Below, piece after piece: positions 44,262 to 52,726 of a stretch of DNA of 64,000 bases (within the stretch, counting starts at the first letter, position 1; every line of letters starts with the position of its first letter). The notes beneath the pieces were generated by a model. The model was not told the DNA's origin, ran no database searches, and worked only from the letters and a program-made list of their open reading frames with translations. This stretch comes from Lachnospiraceae bacterium (lineage in GTDB: Bacteria > Bacillota > Clostridia > Lachnospirales > Lachnospiraceae), in contig JAAVZR010000003.1 in NCBI GenBank assembly GCA_022791755.1, positions 26,549-90,548 on the forward strand, written 5' to 3'. Both the position numbers and the translations under genes were made by a program.

Positions 44262-44352
44262 CCTTCGTGCAGTTGGAGGGACTTGAACCCTCACGAGCGT
44301 AATGCTCACATGAACCTGAATCATGCGCGTATGCCAATTCCGCCACAACTGC
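44262..44352. repeat. 91-bp direct repeat, copy 1 (tRNA-Leu)
   Basis: Identical to 45850-45940 over exactly 91 bases, covering the tRNA-Leu(CAG) gene plus 6 bases past its 3' end. Sequence differs immediately outside on both sides. The copies are 1.6 kb apart in the same orientation and flank the NhaD/ArsB-like gene. Confidence 0.95.
44268..44352 (-). tRNA. tRNA-Leu (anticodon CAG), copy 1
   Basis: Acceptor strands GCAGTTG/CAACTGC pair fully, with discriminator A. Stem CATGA/TCATG encloses loop TTCAGGT, giving CAG, which reads CUG. A long variable arm (GAGCATTACGCTC) marks a class II tRNA. CCA is not encoded. Confidence 0.95.
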
Positions 44353-44375
44353 GTGTCACTCTTCAGTGCTCTATT

Positions 44376-44404
44376 AGTCTACTACTTTTGGAGGAATCTG
44401 TCAA
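44376..44404 (-). promoter_or_regulatory. Promoter of tRNA-Leu copy 1
   Basis: TTGACA (44399-44404) and TAGACT (44376-44381) with 17-base spacing, about 24 bases before the tRNA. Confidence 0.75.
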
Positions 44405-44440
44405 TCACTTTTTTTCTCTTTTTGCCGATTTTTTATTTCT

Positions 44441-45712
44441 TCACCCGATTCCCCAGAACACCCACACAAACACGTATCCCGCAATCACAGCCGTCAGCGT
44501 AAAGGGAATGCCGATACGCAGAAAATCCCGGTTTTTCACTTCAAAACCGGCTTTGCGCAGAATCCCGATGGCCGTGATATTGGCCGAAGCTCCCACCGGC
44601 GTCAGATTTCCTCCCAGCGTCGCACCTGTCAGAAGGCCGAAATACAGCACATAGGGCTCTACCCCCATCATGGATGCCATCCCCTGTACCACCGGAAGCA
44701 TGGTCGCCACATAGGGAATATTGTCAATAAAAGCAGAGAAGGCCACGCTGGCCCAGACGATCAGCGTATAGGCCAGAAACAGATTATCGCCGCTGATCCC
44801 CACAAAAATTCCGGCCACGGCATCGATGACGCCTGCTTCTTTGATGCCGCCGATGACCACAAACAATCCCAGCAGTAAAAACAGCGTGGCAAAATCAATC
44901 TCCTGTACAGGCTTTGCCACCTTCTTCCCATCCCTGGTCTTCACAGCCGTATAAATCAGTCCCGCCACCAGGAGACTCATACAGATCAAACCGTTGGTCA
45001 CCGCCGGTTTCCCGGGAATGAACGAGGCCCCGATCAGGAGCACCACCACGCCTGCTAACAGAACCGATGGCACATAGTCGTTGACCGGCGTCAGGCTGTC
45101 CGCATCCACACTGCCGGTTTCTTTCCGAAAAATCCAAAGCAGGGACAGGGAGGAAAGCACGGCGCCCAGCTCCACGGCCCAGAACATGCACGGCCGCCCC
45201 CGAAAGAAAAAGAAGTCCATAAAATCCATACCGGCATAGCCGCCCAGAAGGATGGAGGTGGTATCTCCCACCAGGGTAGCCGCCCCCTGCAGATTGGAGG
45301 ATACGGCAATGGCGATAATCATAGGCACCGGATTGATCTTAAGGCGCCTGCTGATAGCCATGGCCACCGGCGCAATCATCAGCACGGTAGCCACATTATC
45401 AATAAACGCCGATACGATGCCGGCAAAGAGAGACAGAAATACCACTGCCCATTTCACATTGGGAGTCTTTTTCAGAATCAGGTCCGCCAGCCGCATGGGC
45501 ATCTGAGAATCAATAAACAGAGAGACGATCCCCATGGTCCCGGCAATCATCAGCAACACATTAAAGTCCACGGTCTCCACGAGCTTACCCACCGGCAAAA
45601 TCCCCAGGATGACAAACAGGGCCGCCGCGACCAGAGCCACCAGATGACGCTTGTCCGGCAGAGCCAGAAGCCCTATATAGGTCAATGCAAACAGAATCAG
45701 CGCTACTGTCAT
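44441..45712 (-). CDS. NhaD/ArsB-like ion transporter (SLC13/IT superfamily)
   Basis: This 423-residue transporter has about eleven helices and two inverted repeats. The paired re-entrant signatures are visible: SAFIDNVATVLMIAPVAMAI near residue 103 and SAFIDNIPYVATMLPVVQGM near residue 335. Each half also has an AAT- or ATLGG-rich loop (QGAATLVGDTTS; GATLGGNLTPVGASANI). It may exchange Na+/H+ or carry arsenite or a dicarboxylate; the substrate is open. ATG 45712 is taken because GGAGG lies 10 bases away but only 1 base from the earlier ATG. It is bracketed by identical tRNA-Leu genes. Confidence 0.88.
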   Translation of the reverse strand: MTVALILFALTYIGLLALPDKRHLVALVAAALFVILGILPVGKLVETVDFNVLLMIAGTMGIVSLFIDSQMPMRLADLILKKTPNVKWAVVFLSLFAGIVSAFIDNVATVLMIAPVAMAISRRLKINPVPMIIAIAVSSNLQGAATLVGDTTSILLGGYAGMDFMDFFFFRGRPCMFWAVELGAVLSSLSLLWIFRKETGSVDADSLTPVNDYVPSVLLAGVVVLLIGASFIPGKPAVTNGLICMSLLVAGLIYTAVKTRDGKKVAKPVQEIDFATLFLLLGLFVVIGGIKEAGVIDAVAGIFVGISGDNLFLAYTLIVWASVAFSAFIDNIPYVATMLPVVQGMASMMGVEPYVLYFGLLTGATLGGNLTPVGASANITAIGILRKAGFEVKNRDFLRIGIPFTLTAVIAGYVFVWVFWGIG

Positions 45713-45808
45713 AAAGATCATACCTCCGCAGAAGATAAATCATTTCTTTGTTTACTCTTATAAATCCGTTTGCTCCCCCGAAAAGCCCGAAACGCTTCTC
45801 CACGGAAC

Positions 45809-45847
45809 AAAAAAGCACGAAGCTCAAACGATTGCGTTCTGCTTCGC
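45809..45847 (-). terminator. Terminator after tRNA-Leu copy 2
   Basis: GCGAAGC pairs with GCTTCGT and is followed by GCTTTTTTG on the minus strand. Copy 1 has no equivalent hairpin. Confidence 0.7.
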
Positions 45848-45849
45848 GC

Positions 45850-45940
45850 CCTTCGTGCAGTTGGAGGGACTTGAACCCTCACGAGCGTAATGCTCACATG
45901 AACCTGAATCATGCGCGTATGCCAATTCCGCCACAACTGC
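45850..45940. repeat. 91-bp direct repeat, copy 2 (tRNA-Leu)
   Basis: Identical to 44262-44352. The two copies have different promoters and different downstream sequence, so the duplication is limited to the tRNA itself. Confidence 0.95.
45856..45940 (-). tRNA. tRNA-Leu (anticodon CAG), copy 2
   Basis: Same sequence as copy 1, with anticodon CAG, a long variable arm, discriminator A and no encoded CCA. It has its own promoter and terminator. Confidence 0.95.
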
Positions 45941-45954
45941 CTCACACTTGTATG

Positions 45955-45983
45955 ATGATACACGAAAATGACCGGTTTGTCAA
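45955..45983 (-). promoter_or_regulatory. Promoter of tRNA-Leu copy 2
   Basis: TTGACA (45978-45983) and TATCAT (45955-45960), 17-base spacing, 15 bases from the tRNA. Confidence 0.75.
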
Positions 45984-46101
45984 TACCTATTTTTACTTTT
46001 TTTGACACGTTTTTCTGATCGTTTTGTTCTATGCCGCAATCCGGACATTACCGGAGGCCCGTTCCCTGCGGCGGGCTCTCCGGCATCGTCCGACAGAAGA
46101 A

Positions 46102-47022
46102 TTATCTGGTCATTTCACTGGCAATCTCAGCGGCCAGACGGGCATTGTTAAACACCAGATGAATATTGGCATCCAGACTGCTGCCGCCGGTAATGCTCTT
46201 TACCTTAGCCAGGAGATAAGGAGTCGTCTCCTTTCCTTTGATCCCCTCCGCCTTCATATCCTCGATGGCCTCGTCGATGCACTTATTAATGTAGTCGTGG
46301 TCCATGGAATACTCTTCCGGAATGGGATTCGTCACCAGCATACCGCCCTGCAGGCCCAGGTCCAGCTTGGCATTCCAGGCCGCCGCGATCTCCGCCGGAG
46401 TGTCCAGACGGTAATCCACCGAAAAGCCGCTCTTTCTCGTATAGAACGCCGGAAGTTCCTCCGTCTGATAGCCGATGACCGTCACTCCCTTCGTCTCCAG
46501 ATACTCCAGGGTCAGGCCCAGATCTAAGATCGCCTTGGCTCCGGCGCATACCACCATCACAGGGGTCATGGCCAGCTCCTCCAGATCCGCCGAGATGTCC
46601 ATCGTCGTCTCAGCGCCCCGGTGTACGCCGCCGATACCGCCGGTGGCAAATACCTTTACTCCAGCCAGAGCCGCAATCAGCATGGTGGTCGCCACTGTGG
46701 TGGCGCCGTCCTCCTTCTTCGCCACCAGCACCGGCACATCCCGGCGGCTGGCCTTAATGACGTCAAGGCCCTTTTTGCCGAGATAATCAATCTCGTCTCT
46801 GGAAATTCCCACCTTCAGACGTCCTCCCAGGATGGCGATCGTGGCCGGTACGGCTCCTGCGTCCCGTACAATCTGCTCTACAGCCAGAGCAGTCTCCACA
46901 TTCTGGGGATAGGGCATTCCGTGGGATATGATCGTGGACTCCAGCGCCACCACCGGCCTGCCCTCAGCCAGGGCCTCGGCTACCTCAGGCGCCACATCCA
47001 GATATTTGTTGTACTGTTCCAT
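46102..47022 (-). CDS. psuG: Pseudouridine-5'-phosphate glycosidase
   Basis: Cleaves the C-C glycosidic bond of pseudouridine 5'-phosphate to uracil and ribose 5-phosphate. The 306 residues match the family, with GRPVVALESTIISHGMPYPQ near residue 21, KVGISRDEIDYLGK near residue 70 and VFATGGIGGVHRGAETTMDI near residue 125. ATG 47022 has AAGGAGG; the extension upstream overlaps psuK and is not conserved-looking. It follows psuK by 37 bases, completing pseudouridine salvage. Confidence 0.96.
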   Translation of the reverse strand: MEQYNKYLDVAPEVAEALAEGRPVVALESTIISHGMPYPQNVETALAVEQIVRDAGAVPATIAILGGRLKVGISRDEIDYLGKKGLDVIKASRRDVPVLVAKKEDGATTVATTMLIAALAGVKVFATGGIGGVHRGAETTMDISADLEELAMTPVMVVCAGAKAILDLGLTLEYLETKGVTVIGYQTEELPAFYTRKSGFSVDYRLDTPAEIAAAWNAKLDLGLQGGMLVTNPIPEEYSMDHDYINKCIDEAIEDMKAEGIKGKETTPYLLAKVKSITGGSSLDANIHLVFNNARLAAEIASEMTR

Positions 47023-47059
47023 TTGTTTGTCCTCCTTATCATCTCTTCTGCGGAGCACG

Positions 47060-48181
47060 TCACTCCATGCTCCAGTCCTCCTCCGGCTCATCGCCGGGGA
47101 AATGCATCCCTGCGCGGTCAAAAAGCTCCCGCTCAGACAGCTCCTCATTGATCGTATGTTCGCCCTCGGCACAGATCGCTCCCGCTGCCAGGGCCAGCCG
47201 GGCCGACTCTTCCAGATCCATCCCTTTCTTACAGGCGTAAGCCAATCCTGCCATGAAGCAGTCGCCGCCGCCGGTGGTATTGCGTACCGCGGCGGGAAAT
47301 GCCGGAATCAGCACATTATGTCCTCTTTCCGCGCAGAACACGCCGTCGGCTCCCAGAGAAATGAAGACCCGCTTCATCCCCGTGTTTAAGAGCAGCCCTG
47401 CCGCCAGCTTCAGCGAGCTTTCATCGGTGATATGAATCCCCGTCAGAAGCTCAGCCTCCAGACGGTTGGGCTTAAAGGTGTGAATCCGTCCCAGTACCTT
47501 TTGCAGCTTGTGCATCTTTGTGGTGGACACCGGATCCGCAAACAGGGGCACAGTGACGCGCTCCGCCAGAAACTCTATGGTTTCCTTCGGAATATTGGTA
47601 TCTATGACGCACAGCCCGGCCCGGTTGATCAGATCCAGCTTCCCGGCCATAAACTCCGGCGTCATATGGGCATAGATATCCATATCCGACACGGCCAGAC
47701 GCATCTCGCCATTTTCATCCGTGATAAACAGATAGCATGACGTGGAGGCGCCGGCCACCTCCAGAGAATCGCTGATGTCAATCCCCAGATCCAGACAGCT
47801 CTCTTGCAGCTTCGAGGCGTTCATATCATCGCCAAAAGCGGTGATAAGCCTCACCGGCTGTTCCAGAAGTCTCAGGTTATGCGCGATATTACGCCCCACG
47901 CCTCCTAAAGACATGGTCACATGACCCGGATTGGAATCTTCTTTTACCAGCGGATTCGTGGGAGTACCGCAGATATCCATATTTACGCCCCCAATGACAA
48001 TAATATCGTCCTCCTCCCGGATAATATACCCTTTTCCGAGAATGACGCCCTTTTTCATCAGGTTTGAAATATGGACTGCCGCCGACGATCTGGCGATACC
48101 GGCCTTATCGGCCAGCTCCTGCTGCGAAATCATGGGATTTTCCTGAATCCAGCCAAGAATCTGCCGTTCTCTCTCTGTCAT
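47060..48181 (-). CDS. psuK: Pseudouridine kinase with N-terminal winged-helix domain
   Basis: This 373-residue PfkB-family kinase phosphorylates pseudouridine for PsuG. Residues 1-55 form an HTH (ISQQELADKAGIARSSAAVH) and residues 60-365 the kinase. GGVNMDICGTP is at its start, and the PfkB signature with the catalytic Asp is NTTGGGDCFMAGLAYACKKG near residue 305. The DNA-binding domain suggests it also represses its own operon. A perfect promoter overlapped by a 7-bp inverted repeat lies directly upstream. Confidence 0.93.
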   Translation of the reverse strand: MTERERQILGWIQENPMISQQELADKAGIARSSAAVHISNLMKKGVILGKGYIIREEDDIIVIGGVNMDICGTPTNPLVKEDSNPGHVTMSLGGVGRNIAHNLRLLEQPVRLITAFGDDMNASKLQESCLDLGIDISDSLEVAGASTSCYLFITDENGEMRLAVSDMDIYAHMTPEFMAGKLDLINRAGLCVIDTNIPKETIEFLAERVTVPLFADPVSTTKMHKLQKVLGRIHTFKPNRLEAELLTGIHITDESSLKLAAGLLLNTGMKRVFISLGADGVFCAERGHNVLIPAFPAAVRNTTGGGDCFMAGLAYACKKGMDLEESARLALAAGAICAEGEHTINEELSERELFDRAGMHFPGDEPEEDWSME

Positions 48182-48203
48182 CCTCTCCTCCTTCGCAACT
48201 TTT

Positions 48204-48238
48204 TAAACTTATGTTTGTATTATATAAATAAAAGTTTA
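48204..48238. promoter_or_regulatory. Candidate operator of the psu operon
   Basis: TAAACTT (48204-48210) and AAGTTTA (48232-48238) form an inverted repeat centred over and just past the -10 box. It is well placed to block transcription. PsuK, which carries an HTH domain, is the obvious candidate binder (inference). Confidence 0.45.
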
Positions 48239-48247
48239 TTTTGTCAA
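48219..48247 (-). promoter_or_regulatory. Consensus promoter of psuK-psuG
   Basis: Perfect TTGACA (48242-48247) and TATAAT (48219-48224), 17-base spacing. The -35 lies within the end of aroB, so aroB and psu can be transcribed separately. Confidence 0.85.
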
Positions 48248-49357
48248 TCCCTTTTTGGAATCTTTTTCTTCTTTTCTCACATCGCTCGAATAAAACTCCA
48301 CCAGTCTCTCCACCTCTATCCTGTGAAGGCAGGTGTCGCCGATCCTCTGGGGGATCACCAGGTTGATCGTTCCTCCGGAACGTTTCTTATCCTTCAGAAT
48401 GGCCTGGCACAGCCTGTCCACCGGATAGTCGCAGCGCACGGGAAGGCCGTACTTTCCAAGCACCGCCTCTATGCGGCCGGAGCAGTCTTCTTTCGCCAGC
48501 CCTGACGCCCAGGCGCAGCGCGCCACGGCCGCCAGCCCCATGGCCACGGCCTGACCGTGGCTGATGCAAAAGCCGCTGTATTTTTCGATGGCATGGGCCA
48601 GGGTATGTCCCAGATTCAGAAGCTGGCGTAAGCCGGTATCAAATTCATCCTCCATGACCAGGTCCTTTTTGATGGATACGCAGCGGCAGATAATCGAATC
48701 CAGATGATCCCTGGCATCCTCCTGCTCCAGCAGCCTGAACAGGGCCGGATCTGACAGGACGCCGTATTTGATTACTTCCGCCATCCCGCAGGCAAATTCC
48801 TGCTCCGGCAGCGTCTTAAGCGTATCGGTGTCGCAGAGCACCAGGTGCGGCTGATTAAAGGTTCCTGCCAGGTTTTTGCCGGCCTTCAGATTTACCGCGG
48901 TCTTGCCTCCCACGGAGGAATCCACTGCCGCCAGCAGCGTGGTGGGAATCTGGATAAACGGCGTCCCCCGCAGATAGACCGAAGCGGCAAAGCCGGTCAG
49001 ATCCCCTGTGACGCCTCCTCCCAGCGCGATGATGAGATCCGTGCGCGTCACAGAGCGCTCCGCCATGAATTCCAACAGCTCAAAGAGCCGGTCCGGATTC
49101 TTGGATTCTTCTCCGTGGGGAAATCTGTAGCGAAGGGCGCGGATCCCCTCCTTTTCCACAGAAGCCGCCACCCTGTCGCCGTACAGGCCATCCACCGTAT
49201 CGTCGGCGACGATGACTGCCACGCAGGGCGATGCGATCTGTCGAATCCAATGTCCGCAATCCTTCAGCAGATCCCGGCCCACGATAATCTCGTAGCTGCG
49301 GGACGCCTGTACCAAAATCCTGCGAAACGATGCCTCATGAGAAAGATATGTATCCAT
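48236..49357 (-). CDS. aroB: 3-dehydroquinate synthase
   Basis: Second step of the shikimate pathway. This 373-residue NAD- and metal-dependent enzyme has LIIALGGGVTGDLTGFAASV near residue 101, IPTTLLAAVDSSVGGKTAVN near residue 136 and metal ligands in LLNLGHTLAHAIEK near residue 250 and ISHGQAVAMG near residue 270. GAAAGGAAAC precedes the ATG. The C-terminal Lys-rich tail overlaps the psu promoter. Confidence 0.96.
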   Translation of the reverse strand: MDTYLSHEASFRRILVQASRSYEIIVGRDLLKDCGHWIRQIASPCVAVIVADDTVDGLYGDRVAASVEKEGIRALRYRFPHGEESKNPDRLFELLEFMAERSVTRTDLIIALGGGVTGDLTGFAASVYLRGTPFIQIPTTLLAAVDSSVGGKTAVNLKAGKNLAGTFNQPHLVLCDTDTLKTLPEQEFACGMAEVIKYGVLSDPALFRLLEQEDARDHLDSIICRCVSIKKDLVMEDEFDTGLRQLLNLGHTLAHAIEKYSGFCISHGQAVAMGLAAVARCAWASGLAKEDCSGRIEAVLGKYGLPVRCDYPVDRLCQAILKDKKRSGGTINLVIPQRIGDTCLHRIEVERLVEFYSSDVRKEEKDSKKGLTK

Positions 49358-49401
49358 AATCTGTTTCCTTTCTGTTCGTATGCTCCGGGCTGATGACCGA
49401 A

Positions 49402-49434
49402 TAAAAAAAGGAACCCTGACCGATTCAGGGTTCC
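49402..49434 (-). terminator. Terminator of tRNA-Leu(AAG)
   Basis: GGAACCCTGA and TCAGGGTTCC form a perfect 10-bp stem with a CCGAT loop, followed by TTTTTTTATT on the minus strand. Confidence 0.92.
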
Positions 49435-49450
49435 CTCATCCTCTGAGCAC

Positions 49451-49534
49451 TGCGGGAGATGGGACTTGAACCCACACGAGCATACACCCACAAGATCCTT
49501 AGTCTTGCCTGTCTGCCAATTCCAGCACTCCCGC
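49451..49534 (-). tRNA. tRNA-Leu (anticodon AAG)
   Basis: Acceptor GCGGGAG/CTCCCGC, stem CAAGA/TCTTG and loop CTAAGGA give anticodon AAG. A34 is unusual outside tRNA-Arg(ACG) in bacteria and needs deamination to inosine by TadA to read CUC and CUA. A long variable arm (GGGTGTATGCTC) and the T-loop GGTTCAAGTC are intact. CCA is not encoded. Confidence 0.93.
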
Positions 49535-49545
49535 GCAACAATGAC

Positions 49546-49574
49546 AGTATACCATCGCTGCCAAAAAATTTCAA
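49546..49574 (-). promoter_or_regulatory. Promoter of tRNA-Leu(AAG)
   Basis: TTGAAA (49569-49574) and TATACT (49546-49551), 17-base spacing, 12 bases before the tRNA. Confidence 0.7.
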
Positions 49575-49606
49575 TACCTTTTTTAAAAAAAATCCGCCGT
49601 TCCCGG

Positions 49607-49852
49607 TTATGCCCCCACAGCCCGCAAAATCAGCTGACAGTTTCCATAATCCGGCAGAGTAATCACCGCCTGCTCCCCGTTACTGTCCCGGGACAGGCGC
49701 CCGTTGGTCATGACTGCCAGGCACCGAAACGCTCTCCTGGGATCCTCCGCCTCGATCTCACGGGAGGTGATATACTGCGTGATATCATACCTCTCGTCCC
49801 GGGGCAACTTTTTCTTTGCTGTAAATTCCTCTATCTCAAATCTGTATTTCAC
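49607..49852 (-). CDS. Small conserved-looking protein, function unknown
   Basis: This 81-residue soluble protein begins MKYRFEIEEFTAKKKLPRDE, then RYDITQYITSREIEAEDPRR and a beta-rich end VITLPDYGNCQLILRAVGA. I do not recognise the family. GTG 49852 is chosen because AGGAGG lies 9 bases away; a TTG two codons earlier is too close to that site. It has its own promoter and no operon partner. Confidence 0.65.
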   Translation of the reverse strand: MKYRFEIEEFTAKKKLPRDERYDITQYITSREIEAEDPRRAFRCLAVMTNGRLSRDSNGEQAVITLPDYGNCQLILRAVGA

Positions 49853-49887
49853 GGCCAAACCCCTCCTGCTTTTGCATCTGCCCTGTT

Positions 49888-49916
49888 ATTGTAAGACCAG
49901 TCCCCATAAAATGCAA
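49888..49916 (-). promoter_or_regulatory. Promoter of the 81-residue protein gene
   Basis: TTGCAT (49911-49916) and TACAAT (49888-49893), 17-base spacing on the minus strand. Confidence 0.6.
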
Positions 49917-49920
49917 GCAC

Positions 49921-51132
49921 TTATTCAAAAAAGTCCGCATAATCCGGAAGTTCTTTTCCGGATTCTTTGTAAGCTCTCAGCTTTTCCCGGATCCGCGTAA
50001 GAATCTCTTCCTCCGTATACACGGCATAGCGCGATATCCGCAGTTCGATAGCCGTTCTCTCCACAACGGCGGTGTACAGCTCCCGGTAGCTCCAGCTCCT
50101 GCCCTTTAGCAGACGGCGTCCCGTCTCCGGAAAAAGCTCTTCATTAATGTAACGAAGCCTGCTTATGCGGTCCAGGCGGCGGCCGCCTAAGACCCGCCCC
50201 GGCCCATTTTCCCGCTCCGCGGCCTTCTCCCTCTGAGCCTCCGCCTCCACATGGCGAAGCGCCATTTTTTGCAGACGGCCACAGGACTCCTCCTCCGTCA
50301 GTTCCATGTCCAGATAAAACTCGTCTCCCGTCAGTCCATACAGCATACGCTTGGCGTCATAATAGCCCAGCTTCATATTCCGGCGGCTGCGGGCGCTGTC
50401 AAACTCCAGAATGCCCCCCAAATTCTGCCTGGGCGCGATATCGGTCACACGGACCTCTTCCGGTATCCGGATACGCTTTTCCACGCCAAAACCGTGGATG
50501 CGCAGCACGATAATATTCTGATACCCTCTGTTGATGAGGGAATCCAAAGGCACTCTGTCCTGCACGCCGCCGTCAATATAGCGTTTGCCGTGCAGCGGTT
50601 CTCTTTTAAAGGCCGGCAGGTAGGCGCTGGCTAAGAGCATGTCCGCAATCAGCCCCTTTGGCACATCCTTCGCGTTCACATCTATCAGCTGATGATCCGA
50701 CAGAGAGTAGGTCACGATATAGAAATCCATAGGAGAACGGCGGATCGCATCCTCATCGCAAACCCTGGCGATCAGATTTTTCAAAGGCGTCACATCCAGC
50801 CCTCTCTCCCGGATCACACGCAGGCCCTCCCCTATCACTTCGTTCAGATTGATGTTTTTCAGATCTCCCCGGATAATGGAGTCCATTCTCTCGTCATCCA
50901 CATCGAGAACCTGAGAATAAGAGATGTTCTCCCATATCTCGTTGGCCTTATCCAGATCGTCCATGCAGATCAGCGCTCCGTTCAGTGCGCCCACGGACAC
51001 GCCGGACAGGCCCTTTATCTTAATTCCTTCCTCCCTGAGCGCCTTCCAGGCGCCGATCTGGTACGCCCCCTTGGCTCCTCCTCCCTCCAGTACCAGCCCG
51101 TACTCCTTTGACAAATCAAACTGCAATCTCAT
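49921..51132 (-). CDS. Patatin-like phospholipase
   Basis: This 403-residue protein has a patatin domain at residues 8-215. The oxyanion loop is EGGGAKGAYQIGAWKAL, the nucleophile serine lies in LSGVSVGALNGAL (GxSxG near residue 46), and the catalytic Asp is in YIDGGVQDRVP near residue 190. It probably hydrolyses membrane lipids. The remaining about 190 residues are helical and charged, with no family I recognise. It follows the glycosyltransferase gene by 15 bases, and both may act on membrane lipids. Confidence 0.9.
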   Translation of the reverse strand: MRLQFDLSKEYGLVLEGGGAKGAYQIGAWKALREEGIKIKGLSGVSVGALNGALICMDDLDKANEIWENISYSQVLDVDDERMDSIIRGDLKNINLNEVIGEGLRVIRERGLDVTPLKNLIARVCDEDAIRRSPMDFYIVTYSLSDHQLIDVNAKDVPKGLIADMLLASAYLPAFKREPLHGKRYIDGGVQDRVPLDSLINRGYQNIIVLRIHGFGVEKRIRIPEEVRVTDIAPRQNLGGILEFDSARSRRNMKLGYYDAKRMLYGLTGDEFYLDMELTEEESCGRLQKMALRHVEAEAQREKAAERENGPGRVLGGRRLDRISRLRYINEELFPETGRRLLKGRSWSYRELYTAVVERTAIELRISRYAVYTEEEILTRIREKLRAYKESGKELPDYADFFE

Positions 51133-51147
51133 AAAATCCTCCCAAAA

Positions 51148-52503
51148 TCACAGAAAGCGGTCCAGATTCTCCCAGAGCCTTCCGTAGAGAGCCGCGCTTT
51201 TATCATAGAGAGCCGCCCCCTTGTTCCGGATCTCCTCCTTCAGCTCCGCATTGGTCTGGCGCAGCCGGTTCAAGAGCTCAATGCTGTCCGAAATAACGGA
51301 AAAGAGCTCGTCCCGGTCGCTTTCCTGCTCCAGCCAGCCATCATTTTCACAGCGCTCCATCACCACATGATACCGGTCATAGGCCCGCCTCACCGCCTCG
51401 TCCCAGGACACATAGATCTCTGCCATAGCCCGCTCTCCCACCTCATGGCAGGCTTCCGGTGCGCTGACCCGTTCTCTTAAACAGGCTGCCATGGCTTCCG
51501 CATTTTCTTCAATCAGATAACCGTTTCGGCCATCCGTAATCCCTTCCGCCGCACAGCTGCCCGCGATCAGCACGCTGGCCAGGCCGCAGGCTGCCGCCTC
51601 CCTGACCACAATGCCGTTGGTATCGAATACGGAGGGGAACAAAAACAAATCGGCCCGGCTGAAAAAGGCCCGCAGCTTTTCCCTGTCATGGATCGCCCCG
51701 GTAAAAATGCAGTCCTCCTGCAATCCCTTCTCCTGCACACAGTCCTCGATCTCCTTCCTGTCCATCCCGTCTCCCACAAACAGCATGGTAAACTCCGTCC
51801 CTTCCTGACGGAGCTTCTCCAGCGCATCCAAAATGATCCTTATCCCCTTATACCACATGAGCCGTCCCACGAAAAGAAATACCGGCAGGCCCGGCTTAAT
51901 CTCATACTCTCTGTCCAGGGTCCGGCAGGTCTCCCATGCCACGGCGCCGCGGGGAAAATCCACGCCGTTTTCCATAATCCGGTATTCCCCCTGATATCCC
52001 AGGCTCCGGAGATTTTCTCCGGCTCCCCGGCTGACCACCCACACCTCGTCACAGGCTGAAATATTTTTTACCAGCACCTTCACGGCCGCGCTTTGCAGCA
52101 GAACCGGCCGGATATCTCTGGCAATATCGATATCAAACTTGGTATGATACGTCAGGATAATCGGAGCTCCCACTGTCTTGCGCAGCGTCCTGGCTAACAG
52201 AGTGGACATGATCGGACAGTGACTGTGGATCACATCAATTTTTTCCCCCTCCAGCTCTCTGAGCGCCGAAGCGCTGAAGGGATAGCCGGTCCGGTATCCC
52301 ACCAGTCTGGTCGTATCCACACTGCGATAGCGAACCACCGGAAAGGAATACTCATCCTCCGCTCCCGGATAATACGGCGTCCCCACCACAGCATGTCCCA
52401 GGCTCTCTTCTATGATCCGGGCATAATTATATACGGCATTGGCCACTCCGTCGATCACCGGCGGAAAGGAATCGTTCAGCAGGCACACATTCCATTTCTC
52501 CAT
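51148..52503 (-). CDS. Family 4 glycosyltransferase (membrane-lipid type)
   Basis: This 451-residue GT-B enzyme has an N-terminal FPPVIDGVANAVYNYARIIE and HSHCPIMSTLLARTLRK near residue 95. Its donor-binding half has PVFLFVGRLMWYKGIRIILD near residue 207 and PSVFDTNGIVVREAAACGLA near residue 290, with the E-x7-E pattern. It resembles diacylglycerol glucosyltransferases of Bacillota (tentative). The C-terminal 40 residues form a charged helix. It is probably peripheral on the inner face of the membrane. Confidence 0.88.
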   Translation of the reverse strand: MEKWNVCLLNDSFPPVIDGVANAVYNYARIIEESLGHAVVGTPYYPGAEDEYSFPVVRYRSVDTTRLVGYRTGYPFSASALRELEGEKIDVIHSHCPIMSTLLARTLRKTVGAPIILTYHTKFDIDIARDIRPVLLQSAAVKVLVKNISACDEVWVVSRGAGENLRSLGYQGEYRIMENGVDFPRGAVAWETCRTLDREYEIKPGLPVFLFVGRLMWYKGIRIILDALEKLRQEGTEFTMLFVGDGMDRKEIEDCVQEKGLQEDCIFTGAIHDREKLRAFFSRADLFLFPSVFDTNGIVVREAAACGLASVLIAGSCAAEGITDGRNGYLIEENAEAMAACLRERVSAPEACHEVGERAMAEIYVSWDEAVRRAYDRYHVVMERCENDGWLEQESDRDELFSVISDSIELLNRLRQTNAELKEEIRNKGAALYDKSAALYGRLWENLDRFL

Positions 52504-52559
52504 GAATCTTTTCTGCTCCTTTGCTCTGTTTGCATAATATCATTCCCGAGTCCACAGGT

Positions 52560-52588
52560 ATCATACCATATTTTTCCCCTTCTGTCAC
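52560..52588 (-). promoter_or_regulatory. Promoter of the glycosyltransferase-patatin pair
   Basis: GTGACA (52583-52588) and TATGAT (52560-52565), 17-base spacing. Confidence 0.55.
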
Positions 52589-52649
52589 ACTCTTTCTCGC
52601 CTTAAGCAAAACGTTACCATTTCTTAACACAAATGTAAATAATCCCTTC

Positions 52650-52679
52650 TTGTGTACAACCCCTTTCTTCCTTTATAAT
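52650..52679 (+). promoter_or_regulatory. Promoter of the lipoprotein gene
   Basis: TTGTGT (52650-52655) and TATAAT (52674-52679) with an 18-base spacer, about 47 bases before the start codon. Confidence 0.6.
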
Positions 52680-52726
52680 AGTAACAACGAAACGATTTTA
52701 CCATCGCCAATGAAGGGATATTACAT

